Part shown: positions 7,875-16,955 of the stretch, one piece after another | Layout: every line of letters begins with the position of its first letter | Numbering within the stretch: position 1 is the stretch's first letter | Assembly: GCF_014203535.1 (NCBI RefSeq) | Contig: NZ_JACHJI010000010.1 | Coordinates: 186,001 to 250,000 of the forward strand | DNA length: 64,000 nucleotides | Direction: 5' to 3' | Source of the DNA: Streptomyces griseomycini | Lineage (GTDB): Bacteria > Actinomycetota > Actinomycetes > Streptomycetales > Streptomycetaceae | Position numbers and translations under genes: made by a program | The notes under the pieces: model-generated | Database searches by the model: none | What the model was told of the DNA's origin: nothing | Seen by the model: only the letters and a program-made list of their open reading frames with translations

Positions 7875-8621
7875 TCACGCTGGTTCCGTGCCGATGTGCG
7901 GACGCCGTGCGACGAAGACGAACTCCCGACCCGGCCGGTCGGGGGCGTCGCGCACCTCGTCCACCACGAAGCCCGAACCGACCAGATCCGCCTCGACCTC
8001 CTGACGTTCGCGGAAGCGCAGCGTCGAGTCCGAGGTCAGCACCGTTCCGTCCGCGGGGAACACGTAGGTCGTGCGGAACGTCACCAGCGGGCCGTCCACC
8101 TCGGTCACCTGGTGCCAGCTCTCGACCGTGCCGACGCCGGGCACGTCCGTGCTGCCGTACGTCTCCTCCCGGGTCCACCCCTCCCAGGCCCGCCGGGCCG
8201 GGTCCCGGGTCTCGAACACCAGGCGCCCTCCGGGCCTCAGGGCCGCGTGGGCTCCGCGCAGCGTGCCCCGCCACGCGTCCGGCCCGGTGATCTGCTGGGC
8301 GACGTTCGCCGTCATGGTCACCAGATCGGTCCGCAGCGGCGGGAGCGCCGTCGCGTCGCCGTGGATCCAGCGCACCCGGTCACCGCCCGGCTTGGCCCGG
8401 GCCACCTCGAGGGACGCCCCGGCGGGGTCGACGCCGACGACCTCGATCCCGCGGTCGGCCAGGAGGAGGGCGAACACCCCCGTCCCGCAACCGATGTCGA
8501 GGACCCGCCGGGCCCCGAACTCCCGCGCCATGCGCACGTACGCGTCGAGGTCGCCGCGATCGGGGTCGAGCGGGTCGTAGAGCGCGGCGAGCCGCGGATG
8601 CGCGTAGCACTCGTCAGCCAC
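7875..8621 (-). CDS. Class I SAM-dependent methyltransferase
   Basis: This is a 248-residue Rossmann-fold methyltransferase. Motif I reads VLDIGCGTGVFALLLADRG at about residues 40-58, followed by the acidic VVGVDPAG. A RWIHGDATALPP segment corresponds to motif II/III. The C-terminal part is a beta-rich domain (VESWHQVTEVDGPLVTFRTT) seen in small-molecule methyltransferases. The substrate is unknown. It lies immediately downstream of the MalY-type aminotransferase on the same strand with a 38-base gap, so the two may be co-transcribed. Confidence 0.85.
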   Translation of the reverse strand: MADECYAHPRLAALYDPLDPDRGDLDAYVRMAREFGARRVLDIGCGTGVFALLLADRGIEVVGVDPAGASLEVARAKPGGDRVRWIHGDATALPPLRTDLVTMTANVAQQITGPDAWRGTLRGAHAALRPGGRLVFETRDPARRAWEGWTREETYGSTDVPGVGTVESWHQVTEVDGPLVTFRTTYVFPADGTVLTSDSTLRFRERQEVEADLVGSGFVVDEVRDAPDRPGREFVFVARRPHIGTEPA

Positions 8622-8659
8622 GGGCCCACCCGTGTCCGGGGCCGGTGCCGCGCGTCGCC

Positions 8660-9853
8660 CTAGTCACGTCCCGTCCGCTCCACGGCCGCCGTCATCCTCC
8701 GCACCGCCTCCTCGAGCACCTCGGGTGAGGCGGCGAGGTTCAGCCGGGCGTGGCCGGCGCCGCCCGTGCCGAAGGGGAGGCCGGAGTTGAGGGCCACGCG
8801 GCCGTGCTCGAGGAAGACCCGCGCCGGGTCGTCGCCGAGACCGAGGGCGCGGCAGTCGAGCCAGGCCAGGTAGGTGGCGTCGCCCGGGCGGTAGCGGATC
8901 GCCGGCAGGTGCTCGGCCAACAGGTCGGTGAGCAGTCGGCGGTTGGCGTCCAGGCCGGTGAGCAGGGCGTCCAGCCAGGCGGTGCCGTCGCGCAGGGCGA
9001 CGGTGTGGGCGAGGACGCCGAGGTGGCTGGGGCCGTGGCCGACCTCCTCGGGCATCCGGGCCAGGTCGTCGGCGGCCGCGGGCCCGGCGACGGCGAGCGC
9101 GGCCTTGAGGCCGGCCAGGTTCCAGGCCTTCGAGGCCGACATCAGGGACAGGCCGCGCTCGCCGCCCGGCACGCTCAGGTAGGGCACGAAGTCCGCCTCG
9201 CCGACGACCAGCGGCGCGTGGATCTCGTCGGCGACGACCCGTACGCCGTACCGCTCGGCGAGGGCGGCGACGGCGGACAGCTCCTCGGCGGTGTGCACGG
9301 TCCCGGTGGGGTTGTGCGGGCTGCACAGCAGGTGGGCGGCCCGCCGGCCGCCCGCCACCGCCTGCCGGAAGGCGTCCTCCAGGACGCCGGGGTCGAGGCG
9401 CCCGTCCGCGCCGAGCGGCGCCTCGACCACCTCGCGGTCCATGTGCCGGACGAAGTCGTAGAAGGGCGGGTACACCGGCGGGTTCACCACCACCGGGTCC
9501 CCGGGTCCGGTGACCAGCTTGAGCATCTCCACCACGCCCAGCATCACGTCGGGCACCACCGCGGTGCGCTCCACCGCGAGCCCGCCCCAGCCCCACCGCT
9601 TCTCCGCGAAGGCGGCCAGCGCCTCGGCGTAGGCGGTGCCCACCGGATAGCCGGTGTCGCCCGCCTCGAGCGCCTCGGTCAGGGCGCGCACGACCGGTTC
9701 GGCGAGCGGTACGTCCATCTCGGCCACCCACAGGGGCAGCACGTCCTCGGGGTAGGTGCGCCACTTCATGCTGGTACGGCGCCGCAGGCTGTCGAGGGTG
9801 AGGGCGTTCAGCGGGTTCGGTTCACCGGACGTCTCGTGCGGGATCCTGGTCAT
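8660..9853 (-). CDS. MalY/PatB family PLP-dependent C-S lyase (aminotransferase fold)
   Basis: The 397-residue fold-type I PLP enzyme most resembles cystathionine beta-lyases of the MalY/PatB group, which release homocysteine or other thiols from cysteine S-conjugates. The N-terminus has the group's RRRTSMKWRTYPEDVLPLW. CSPHNPTG gives the PLP phosphate and Asn contacts, VVADEIHAPL supplies the PLP Asp, and SASKAWNLAGLK contains the Schiff-base lysine. The ATG at 9853 is chosen because conserved sequence begins soon after it. It is divergent from the DUF3800 gene with only about 24 bases between start codons, so their promoters must overlap the opposite coding sequences or be very compact. Confidence 0.88.
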   Translation of the reverse strand: MTRIPHETSGEPNPLNALTLDSLRRRTSMKWRTYPEDVLPLWVAEMDVPLAEPVVRALTEALEAGDTGYPVGTAYAEALAAFAEKRWGWGGLAVERTAVVPDVMLGVVEMLKLVTGPGDPVVVNPPVYPPFYDFVRHMDREVVEAPLGADGRLDPGVLEDAFRQAVAGGRRAAHLLCSPHNPTGTVHTAEELSAVAALAERYGVRVVADEIHAPLVVGEADFVPYLSVPGGERGLSLMSASKAWNLAGLKAALAVAGPAAADDLARMPEEVGHGPSHLGVLAHTVALRDGTAWLDALLTGLDANRRLLTDLLAEHLPAIRYRPGDATYLAWLDCRALGLGDDPARVFLEHGRVALNSGLPFGTGGAGHARLNLAASPEVLEEAVRRMTAAVERTGRD

Positions 9854-9877
9854 GAGCACACGATAGGGGGACGTGGG

Positions 9878-10939
9878 GTGAGCGGGAATCCCGACGACGG
9901 GGCACGGGCGGCCGGGGCCGGCCCGCCGCTGGAGATCGCCTGCGACGAGTCCGGGTCGGACGGCGAGAACCTCACCGGCGGGAACACCGACGTGTTCGCA
10001 CACGCCGGCGTGCACCTGTCCATGGCCGCCGGGGCCGCCGCCGTACGGGAGGTCCGGGACCGCATCCGCTCACCGGCCGAGGAGTACAAGGCGAACCACC
10101 TGCTGCGGGAGAAGCACCGCGCGGTGCTGGAGTGGTTGCTGGCCCCCGGCGGGCCGCTCCACGGACGGGCCCGCGTGCACCTGACGGAGAAGGCGTTCTT
10201 CGTGGTGGACCGGGTCGTCGTCCTGCTGCTCGACGATCCGGCCGAGGCGGTCGCCCTGTTCCGTGCGGGGCACCGGGACCTCGGCCCGGACGGGTGGAGG
10301 GACTTCCTCCTGGCGGCCAACCGGCTGCTGCGCATGCGCAACGGCGCGGAGCCGGGGTCGTCCGTCCCGTTCTTCTTCGACACGGTCGACGCCCTGCGCC
10401 GCGACCGTGCCGGGACGCCCGCGGCGCGGATCCTTCAGCGGCTCGCGGCGCGGCGGGAGAGGGCCGAGGCCTACCGGGCGGGACTGCTCGACGGGACGGC
10501 CGTGCGGATCCCGGTGCTCAATCCGCTGCTTCCGGCGATCATCTCCACGGCTGCGTACTGGAGCGCGGGCGGGCGGCCTGTGCGCCTGGTGCACGACCGG
10601 CAGAACGTCCTGACGCCGGAGCGCATCGCGTGGATCGAGCGGACGGCCCGGCGGGACGGGATCGCCCTCGAGGAGGTGCGGCTGGTCGCCGCACGGGCGG
10701 ATCCGCGGGTGCAGCTGGCGGACTTCCTCGCCGGGATCGCCCGGAAGGTCGCCTCCGACGAGCTGAACGGGCGGGGGGATCCGGTGCTCACCGCGCTGCT
10801 GCGCGCCTACGTGGACCCGGCGTCCGTGTGGGGCGACGCCCGCAGCCGGGCCGCGCTCGGCGCGGGCGCCGGCAGCGACCCGGCCGCGGGCGTGGCCGGG
10901 GCGGCCCCGCCACCGGGCACCGGATCACGCCCTCGTTGA
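9878..10939 (+). CDS. DUF3800 domain-containing protein
   Basis: The 353-residue protein matches the DUF3800 pattern: an N-terminal IACDESG motif with an acidic residue, an internal VRLVHDRQNVLTPERI segment, and a C-terminal VQLADFLAGIARK. These acidic residues are arranged like an RNase-H-type nuclease fold, so a nuclease role is plausible but unproven. DUF3800 genes are often found in accessory or mobile regions. The GTG at 9878 follows an AGGGGGA-like sequence. The last ~30 residues are low-complexity Ala/Gly/Pro. It is not part of an obvious defence locus here. Confidence 0.75.
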   Translation: MSGNPDDGARAAGAGPPLEIACDESGSDGENLTGGNTDVFAHAGVHLSMAAGAAAVREVRDRIRSPAEEYKANHLLREKHRAVLEWLLAPGGPLHGRARVHLTEKAFFVVDRVVVLLLDDPAEAVALFRAGHRDLGPDGWRDFLLAANRLLRMRNGAEPGSSVPFFFDTVDALRRDRAGTPAARILQRLAARRERAEAYRAGLLDGTAVRIPVLNPLLPAIISTAAYWSAGGRPVRLVHDRQNVLTPERIAWIERTARRDGIALEEVRLVAARADPRVQLADFLAGIARKVASDELNGRGDPVLTALLRAYVDPASVWGDARSRAALGAGAGSDPAAGVAGAAPPPGTGSRPR

Positions 10940-11036
10940 ACGCGTCGGCTCCCCGGCGCGTATGGAGGGAGGGCACTCGACGCGAGGGGAGGCCCCGCGG
11001 TGTTCGCGCCGCGCCGCCGAGGTTCGGGAGTCATGC

Positions 11037-12413
11037 ATGAGGCACGCACGACGACGGGTCGTCCGGCGAGTGACACGGCTGGCGGCCGTCGGCGGACTCC
11101 TCCTGGGGGCCACGATGGTCACCCGCGCCGTCGCGAGCGAGCCCGCCGCTCCGGACGCTGCTCCGCGCGCGGTGCCGTACGCGGCGGCCGAGCAGTCGTC
11201 CGGCCCCGGCGCCGGCCTGGTGTCCCGGCTCGGCACCTCCCGTACGGCGGGCAGCTGGATCGGCTCCGACGGACGGACGGTCGTCGCGGTCACCGACGAG
11301 GAGGCGGCGGGCGAGGTGCGGCGGGCGGGCGCCGAGCCGAAGATGGTGCGGCACAGCATGCGGGACCTCGAGTCCGCCACGCGGACGCTGCGTTCGGCAC
11401 CGCGCGTCCCGGGGACGGCCTGGGTGATGGACTACCGGTCCAACGAGGTGGTGGTCCGGGGCGACCGCACGGTCTCCGCCGGCGACTGGTCCGAGCTGAC
11501 CCGAGTGGCGGACGGCATCGGCGACTTCGTCCGCATGGAGCGCACCGGGGGCACCTTCACCACCCGTCTCAACGGGGCGCGGCCCATCCTGTCGACGGCC
11601 GGACGCTGCTCGGCGGGCTTCAACGTGACCGACGGCAGGCGCGACTTCATCCTCACGGCCGGACACTGCGGGCCCGACGGTTCCGTGTGGTTCGCCGACG
11701 ACCGGGCCGGGAAGCAGATCGGCACGACGGTCGGCGGCAGCTTCCCCGGCGACGACTACTCCCTGATCGAGTACGACGGCGGCCGGGCGGGCGAGGGCGC
11801 CGGCGTGGTGGCGATCGGCGACGGCAAGGGCGTACGGATCACCGGGGTGGGGGATCCCGCGGTCGGCCAACGGGTCTTCCGCAGCGGCAGCACCACCGGC
11901 CTGCGGGACGGGGAGGTGACCGCGCTCGACGCGACGGTGAACTATCCCGAGGGCACGGTCAGCGGCCTCATCGAGACGGATGTGTGCGCGGAACCGGGCG
12001 ACAGCGGCGGCCCGATGTTCTCCGAGGGCATCGCGCTGGGCGTGACCTCGGGCGGCAGCGGCGACTGCACGGCGGGCGGTACGACGTACTTCCAGCCGGT
12101 GACGAAGGCACTGGCGCAGCTGGGGGTACGGCTCCTCGTGTCCCCCCGGGCCGGTGACGGGGCGGCCTCCCCGGCGCCGACGGCACCCCAGGGCGCGGCG
12201 GCCCCGGGCACCGCCTCGCCGGGCTCGTCGGCCCCGGCGGCGGGCGTCCCGGACGCGTCGACGCTGCTGTCCCGGCTCGCCGATCCGCGGAACGCCGGTC
12301 CCGGTCTGCTGGTCGTCGGGGGCAGCCTGGTCGCCCTGGTGGCGACGCGCTGGCTCCGCGCGGAACAGGACCGCAAGGCGTACCGGCGCCGCTACTCGGC
12401 GACCTGGGGCTGA
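11037..12413 (+). CDS. S1-family serine protease with C-terminal membrane anchor
   Basis: The 458-residue protein belongs to the streptogrisin/alpha-lytic-like S1 proteases. It has a basic N-terminus and signal sequence (about residues 1-33), then a pro-region-like segment. The protease domain carries His210 in LTAGHC, Asp239/240 in GDDYSLIEYD and Ser323 in EPGDSGGP. After the protease there is a Pro/Ala/Ser-rich linker of about 55 residues, a hydrophobic helix (LLVVGGSLVALVAT) and a basic tail. Unlike secreted streptogrisins it should therefore stay attached to the membrane with the protease outside. It is convergent with the DMT transporter. Confidence 0.85.
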   Translation: MRHARRRVVRRVTRLAAVGGLLLGATMVTRAVASEPAAPDAAPRAVPYAAAEQSSGPGAGLVSRLGTSRTAGSWIGSDGRTVVAVTDEEAAGEVRRAGAEPKMVRHSMRDLESATRTLRSAPRVPGTAWVMDYRSNEVVVRGDRTVSAGDWSELTRVADGIGDFVRMERTGGTFTTRLNGARPILSTAGRCSAGFNVTDGRRDFILTAGHCGPDGSVWFADDRAGKQIGTTVGGSFPGDDYSLIEYDGGRAGEGAGVVAIGDGKGVRITGVGDPAVGQRVFRSGSTTGLRDGEVTALDATVNYPEGTVSGLIETDVCAEPGDSGGPMFSEGIALGVTSGGSGDCTAGGTTYFQPVTKALAQLGVRLLVSPRAGDGAASPAPTAPQGAAAPGTASPGSSAPAAGVPDASTLLSRLADPRNAGPGLLVVGGSLVALVATRWLRAEQDRKAYRRRYSATWG

Positions 12414-12439
12414 GCGGCGCGGTGGGAGCGGTCCGCTCA
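12411..12439. terminator. Short hairpin between two convergent genes
   Basis: TGAGCGG (12411-12417) pairs with CCGCTCA (12433-12439). The arms contain the stop codons of the two convergent genes. A 7-base stem with a 15-base loop is modest, so terminator function is tentative. Confidence 0.35.
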
Positions 12440-13261
12440 CCCGACGGTGAGCAGCACCGTCGCGGCGGCGGCCCCGATCAGCCCGGCCGCCTGCCGCCGG
12501 GAGACGCGTTCGTGCAGGACGGCGAGGCCGAGGAGGACCGGGAGGGCGGGGTAGAGGGAGGCGAGGACCACGGCGACGGCGAGCATCTGCCGCTGGGCGG
12601 CGAGCAGGTACAGGACGAGGCCGAGGGCCGCGCCCGCCCCGATCATCAGCGCCTGGGCGCACCGCCGCCCCGGCAGCCTCAGGAGCCGGGGGTGACGTGC
12701 GGCGTCCGGGAGCAGGACGAGGACCGCGGCGGCCCGGCCCGCGACGACGGGCCACAGCCCGCTCACGGGATCGGCCTGCCCCAGGGCGACGTACTGCACG
12801 GCGACCCCCGCGCTGGCGAGGAGCCCGTCCGCCGCTTCCCCGCCCGTGCGGCCGCCGCCTCCGGACACCCACCACAGGGCGGGCCCGGTGACGACGATCC
12901 CCGCCCAGGCGAGTGCTCCCGGGCGGTCACCGAGGAGGAGGACCCCGCACAGGACGGACAGCGCGACGCCCGTGACGGCGCTCACCGGCACGACCACGCT
13001 CATCGCGCCGTGACTCAGGCCACGGTTGAGGAAGCGCATCGCGGTGGCGCTGCCGACGCCGGACAGCGCACCCCACAGCAGGTCGGCGGGGTGCACGGCG
13101 TCGGCGGGCACGAGGAGGGCGGCACCGGCGGCGAGCAGCAGCCCGCCGATCTGGCCCAGGAAGGTGACGGCGACGTGCGGGACCCGCCGGGAGAGGAGTC
13201 CGCCGGCGAAGTCGACGACGCCGTAGCAGAGGGCCGAGGCCAGTGCGAGAAGGGCACCCAT
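12437..13261 (-). CDS. EamA/DMT superfamily transporter
   Basis: The 274-residue integral membrane protein has about ten hydrophobic helices in two repeated halves, the layout of the drug/metabolite transporter superfamily. Segments such as LCYGVVDFAGGLLSRR and MRFLNRGLSHGAMSVVVPVS resemble helices 1 and 4 of EamA proteins. The second half ends with VVLASLYPALPVLLGLAVLHER, the usual helix 9 motif. It probably exports a metabolite or drug; the substrate cannot be inferred. It is downstream of the 57-residue small protein gene on the same strand. Confidence 0.82.
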   Translation of the reverse strand: MGALLALASALCYGVVDFAGGLLSRRVPHVAVTFLGQIGGLLLAAGAALLVPADAVHPADLLWGALSGVGSATAMRFLNRGLSHGAMSVVVPVSAVTGVALSVLCGVLLLGDRPGALAWAGIVVTGPALWWVSGGGGRTGGEAADGLLASAGVAVQYVALGQADPVSGLWPVVAGRAAAVLVLLPDAARHPRLLRLPGRRCAQALMIGAGAALGLVLYLLAAQRQMLAVAVVLASLYPALPVLLGLAVLHERVSRRQAAGLIGAAAATVLLTVG

Positions 13262-13317
13262 TCGCTCACGGGTGCCCCGTCGACGGGACTGCGATGCCGA
13301 GGCGGCCTACGCGGCGC

Positions 13318-13491
13318 TCAGGCCGCCTTCGCCGACTGCGGGAGGGCCGAGGCCCACTCCTGGACGAGGCGCTGGTACTCCTCGCGCTGCTCGACGCTCA
13401 GTGTCCCGCCCGACCGGAGCCACAGCGCCCGGATCTCCTCGTTGACCTCGGCAGCCGATCGCTCGGAGGAGGGTTCAACAGTGGTGGACAT
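13318..13491 (-). CDS. Small acidic/helical hypothetical protein
   Basis: This is a 57-residue soluble protein. Its centre (AEVNEEIRALWLRSGGTLSV) and C-terminus (EQREEYQRLVQEWASAL) look like two amphipathic helices joined by a turn. I do not recognise it, but small proteins of this look are common in Streptomyces. There is no clear Shine-Dalgarno before the ATG at 13491; an in-frame ATG at 13503 is an alternative. The region upstream (13492-13620) is relatively AT-rich and probably holds its promoter. Confidence 0.55.
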   Translation of the reverse strand: MSTTVEPSSERSAAEVNEEIRALWLRSGGTLSVEQREEYQRLVQEWASALPQSAKAA

Positions 13492-13628
13492 GGTGTGAAG
13501 CATACGGCGGCCGAGGTGAAGACGCCGTGAGTAATCGCACGCACATCGGACATTGCGGACAGTGTTGCTGATCACGTCCATCTGCCAAGGAAGGTGGGGG
13601 AGTTCACATCCCGGGCCGCCGGAACGGA

Positions 13629-14324
13629 TCAGGTGCCGGGCTTGCGGCCGTAGACGTACACGTCGTCGCCCTTCTTCAGCAGCGACCAGTACTTCTTGGC
13701 GTCGGTCTTCGTCATGTTGACGCAGCCGTGCGAGCCGGGCGGGTTCCACATGCTGACGCCGACCGAGTGGAAGGCCTGCCCGCCGTCGAAGAACTGGCTG
13801 TAGGGCATCGGCACGTCGTAGATGGTGGAGACGTGGTCGATGTTGCGCCAGTAGACCTTCTTCAGGCCGGTGCGGGTCTCGTAGCCGTCGCGGCCGGTGC
13901 GGACCGGTACCGGCCCGTACACGAGCTTCTTGCCGTCCTGGATCCAGCTGAGCTGCAGCGTCAGGTTCACGCAGGCGATGCGGCCCTTGTTCACCGGACA
14001 CTTGCCCGACTTGTTCGGGTTCTTCCCGACGGCCTTCTGCTTGTTCATCAGGTCCATCACGCCCCAGGTGACGGGACCGGCGTACCCGATGTTCGGCGTG
14101 ATGCCGTGCTTGGTCTGGAAGGCGCGGGTCGCCTTGCAGTCGGCGGAGGACTGCTTGCCGTCGACCGGGCGGCCGAGGAACTTCTCCACCTGCTTCTGGT
14201 ACGGGCCCGCCTTGGTGGTGCAGCTCGCGGCCTGCGCCGGTGCGGCGCCGAGCGCGAGCGTGAGCGGGGTCACCAGCGAGGTGATCCCGAGGACGACGGC
14301 ACCCCGTCTCCCTGTGTAGCCCAT
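13629..14324 (-). CDS. Secreted L,D-transpeptidase (YkuD) with peptidoglycan-binding domain
   Basis: The 231-residue exported enzyme forms 3-3 cross-links in, or attaches proteins to, peptidoglycan. A signal peptide (about residues 1-32, ending AAPAQAAS) is followed by a peptidoglycan-binding region (about 36-95). The YkuD catalytic domain has His186 and the GSHGCVNM motif with nucleophile Cys201. The start ATG at 14324 is preceded by AAAGGCAGG. Several extra cysteines (about 35, 63, 109 and 118) could form disulfides outside the cell. It is monocistronic by spacing. Confidence 0.88.
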   Translation of the reverse strand: MGYTGRRGAVVLGITSLVTPLTLALGAAPAQAASCTTKAGPYQKQVEKFLGRPVDGKQSSADCKATRAFQTKHGITPNIGYAGPVTWGVMDLMNKQKAVGKNPNKSGKCPVNKGRIACVNLTLQLSWIQDGKKLVYGPVPVRTGRDGYETRTGLKKVYWRNIDHVSTIYDVPMPYSQFFDGGQAFHSVGVSMWNPPGSHGCVNMTKTDAKKYWSLLKKGDDVYVYGRKPGT

Positions 14325-14458
14325 GGTCCGACCTGCCTTTCCCGCGGAAGTGGGCGCGTGACCCGCGCACTCTGCCAGGTAGACGGGCGGCCGGGAGAAT
14401 CGGTTGTACGGGTGGCCGGGCCGCGACAGAACGGTGACATTCGACCGGGCCCCAGGAC

Positions 14459-15262
14459 TCACCGCCCCTCCCCGGGCCGTCGCAGCGCCTGCCGGAACCC
14501 CGAATTGACCGCCGTGATGCCGCCGTCGACGACGAGGGTGGTTCCGGTGATCCAGGACGCGTCGCGGGAGGCGAGGAAGGCGACGGCGGCCGCGATGTCC
14601 TCCGGTTCGCCGACCCGGCCGAGGGGGTAGAGCCGCCGGGCCGCCTCGAGGTCGTCGTCCCGGCCCTCCCAGGCGCGGGTGCGGACGGTCCCCGGCGCCA
14701 CGAGGTTGACGCGCACGCCCCGGGGCCCGGCGTGCCCGGCGAGGGTGCGGGTGAGGGAGACCAGGCCCGCCTTGGCCGCGCTGTAGGCGTGGTTGCCGAA
14801 GTCCTGGAGCCCGTTGACGGAGCCGATGCCGACGATCGCGCCCCGGCCGGAGGCGGCGAGGTGCGGGAGTGCCGCACGGCAGCAGCGGTACGCGCCGGTG
14901 AGGGTGACGTCGAGGTCGCGGGCCCACTCCCCGTCCGGCTCGTCCTCGAAGCGGGGCGCGTCGGGTGTGCAGTGGGCGGCGTTGTTGACCAGCACGTCGA
15001 GCGAGCCGAAGGCGTCCACGGCGTGGGCGACGGCCGCCTCGACCGACGCCCGGTCGGCCACGTCGCAGGCGACGGCCTCGGCGCCGGGGCCCCGGTCCCG
15101 CAGGGCCGACGCCGTCCGCTCCGCCTCGGCCGGGTCCACGTCGGCCACCAGGACCCGCGCCCCCTCCTCGGCGAACCGCCGGGCGGTGGCCGCGCCGATG
15201 CCGCGGGCCGCCCCGGTGATGAGAACCCCGTACCCCTCGAAGCGCCTCGTGTCCGTCGTCAT
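14459..15262 (-). CDS. SDR family NAD(P)-dependent oxidoreductase
   Basis: The 267-residue classical short-chain dehydrogenase has TGAARGIG at about residues 16-23, the DV/ACDVAD acidic loop and LVNNAAH. The catalytic Tyr and Lys lie in YSAAK after a Ser in GIGSVNG, and a C-terminal TGTTLVVDGGI is present. ADV after strand 2 suggests preference for NAD(H). It oxidises or reduces an alcohol or ketone of unknown identity. It lies 49 bases downstream of a second SDR gene on the same strand, so the two may form an operon. Confidence 0.85.
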   Translation of the reverse strand: MTTDTRRFEGYGVLITGAARGIGAATARRFAEEGARVLVADVDPAEAERTASALRDRGPGAEAVACDVADRASVEAAVAHAVDAFGSLDVLVNNAAHCTPDAPRFEDEPDGEWARDLDVTLTGAYRCCRAALPHLAASGRGAIVGIGSVNGLQDFGNHAYSAAKAGLVSLTRTLAGHAGPRGVRVNLVAPGTVRTRAWEGRDDDLEAARRLYPLGRVGEPEDIAAAVAFLASRDASWITGTTLVVDGGITAVNSGFRQALRRPGEGR

Positions 15263-15311
15263 GGGATGAAGGTACTGCCGGGACGATCACCGCGACAGGA
15301 ACCGGGCCGGA

Positions 15312-16226
15312 TCAGCGGTAGCCGGTCACGTCCGCCGGCCTGCCCGCGTCCTGGACCTCGACGAGGTAGCGCCAGGCGTCCGGGCGGCTGCCGTCGAGGT
15401 CGGTGAAGCCGTACTCCCGGGCGAGTCCGCCGCTGGAGAGGGACGTGCCGTTGAACCGGGCCACGTCCGGGTCGGCGGCGAGCGCGGCGACGGCCCGGCC
15501 GACGTAGCGCGGGGTCTCCGAGATGGCGAAGTGGGGGACGCGGTCGAGGGCGTCGCGCCAGTTGTCCTCGCGCACCCCGAAGTGGTCGAGCATCATCTCC
15601 GAACGCAGCCAGCCCGGGGTGAGGGCGACGGCCGTGGCGCCCCGGGGGCCGAGTTCGTGGCCGAGGGAGAAGCCCATGCGCAGGACGGAGGACTTGGCCA
15701 GGTCGTAGAAGAAGGAGTTGCGGTAGGTGTCGCGGTTGTAGTCGGCGGTGCCGTCGGTGACCTCGACGACCAGCCCGCCGGGGTGGCGCAGCAGCAGCGG
15801 CAGGGCGTGGTGGCTGGTGATCGCGTGGGTCTCGACCGCGAGGCGCAGCAGACGGAGCCCCTTGTCGAGATCGTGCTCCCAGACGGGGACGTCCCACTCG
15901 AAGAGCGTCTCGCCGCCCCAGATGTTGTTGACGAGGACGTCGAGACGGTCCTGTTCGTCCGCGATGCGGTCGACCAGCGCCTTCACCTGCTGCGGCTCGA
16001 GGTGGTCGGTCGGCACCGCGATCCCCGTGCCGCCGGCCTCGGTGACCAGGTCGGCGGTTTCCTGGACGGTCTCGGGGCGGTCGTACTCGGAGCGGCGGGC
16101 GGGGGTGGTGCGGCCCGTGACGTACACGGTCGCGCCCGCCGCCCCCAGTTCCACGGCGATGCCGCGTCCGGCCCCCCGGGTCGCCCCGGCCACCAGCGCG
16201 ACCCTGCCCTCCAACGGCTCCGACAT
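15312..16226 (-). CDS. SDR family oxidoreductase
   Basis: The 304-residue protein is a short-chain dehydrogenase with GATRGAGRG at the N-terminus, VTGRT after strand 2 (suggesting NADP(H)), VLVNNIWGGE, and a YDLAKS catalytic motif. An extended C-terminal part ends PDAWRYLVEVQ. The sequence around the catalytic Tyr, FFYDLAKSSVLRM, is typical of a distinct Streptomyces SDR subgroup. The substrate is unknown. It is the first gene of a probable two-gene unit with the downstream SDR. Confidence 0.82.
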   Translation of the reverse strand: MSEPLEGRVALVAGATRGAGRGIAVELGAAGATVYVTGRTTPARRSEYDRPETVQETADLVTEAGGTGIAVPTDHLEPQQVKALVDRIADEQDRLDVLVNNIWGGETLFEWDVPVWEHDLDKGLRLLRLAVETHAITSHHALPLLLRHPGGLVVEVTDGTADYNRDTYRNSFFYDLAKSSVLRMGFSLGHELGPRGATAVALTPGWLRSEMMLDHFGVREDNWRDALDRVPHFAISETPRYVGRAVAALAADPDVARFNGTSLSSGGLAREYGFTDLDGSRPDAWRYLVEVQDAGRPADVTGYR

Positions 16227-16325
16227 GTCCGGCCTCCCGTCACCCGCGTTTCGCTGTCCCCTCGAGGATGACGGGTAAGCCGGACATCTCCTGTCGCCTT
16301 TTCGAGCCGGTCGTCCGGGAGGTCC

Positions 16326-16955
16326 TCAGTGGCCCCGTGCGATCCACTCCTGCAGGTGCGGGGCCTCCGCGCCGATGGTGGTGCCCTCGCCGTGGCCGGT
16401 GAGGACCTCCGTGTCGGGCGGGAGGGTCAGCAGCCGGTCCCGGATCGAGTCGATGATCGTCGGGAAGTGGGAGTACGAGCGGCCGGTGGCGCCGGGACCG
16501 CCCTGGAAGAGGGTGTCGCCGGTGAACACGGTCGCCAGTCCGGGGTCGTACAGGCAGACCGCCCCCGGCGCGTGCCCCGGGGTGTGCAGCACCGTCAGGT
16601 CGGCGCCGGCCGCCTCGATCACCTGGCCGTCGAGCAGCCAGGCGTCGGGGTCGCGGTCCGGATGGGTCTGCTTCCACAGCGGCAGGTCGTCGTGGTGCAG
16701 CCAGATGGTGGCGCCGGTGCGCTCGGCGAGGGCGGGCGCGGCGTCGATGTGGTCGTTGTGGGCGTGGGTGCACACGATGGCCGTCAGCCGGCGGTCGCCG
16801 ACGGCCTCGGCGATGGCGTCGGCGTCGTGGGCGGCGTCGATGACGATCGCCTCGTGGTCGTCGCCGACGATCCACACGTTGTTGTCGACGTCCCAGGTGC
16901 CGCCGTCGAGGCGGAACTGGCCGGAGGTGACGAGTCGCTCGATGCGGGCGGTCAT
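16326..16955 (-). CDS. MBL-fold metallo-hydrolase, candidate S-formylmycothiol hydrolase
   Basis: This is a 209-residue metallo-beta-lactamase-fold hydrolase. The zinc motif THAHNDHID, then HTPGHAPG, FTGDTLF and a final GHGEGT supply the metal ligands, as in glyoxalase-II-type thioesterases. Its start codon overlaps the stop codon of the S-(hydroxymethyl)mycothiol dehydrogenase by one base, so the two are translationally coupled. By analogy to glutathione-dependent formaldehyde oxidation, it could hydrolyse the S-formylmycothiol made by the dehydrogenase. That role is inferred from context, not proved by sequence. Confidence 0.82.
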   Translation of the reverse strand: MTARIERLVTSGQFRLDGGTWDVDNNVWIVGDDHEAIVIDAAHDADAIAEAVGDRRLTAIVCTHAHNDHIDAAPALAERTGATIWLHHDDLPLWKQTHPDRDPDAWLLDGQVIEAAGADLTVLHTPGHAPGAVCLYDPGLATVFTGDTLFQGGPGATGRSYSHFPTIIDSIRDRLLTLPPDTEVLTGHGEGTTIGAEAPHLQEWIARGH

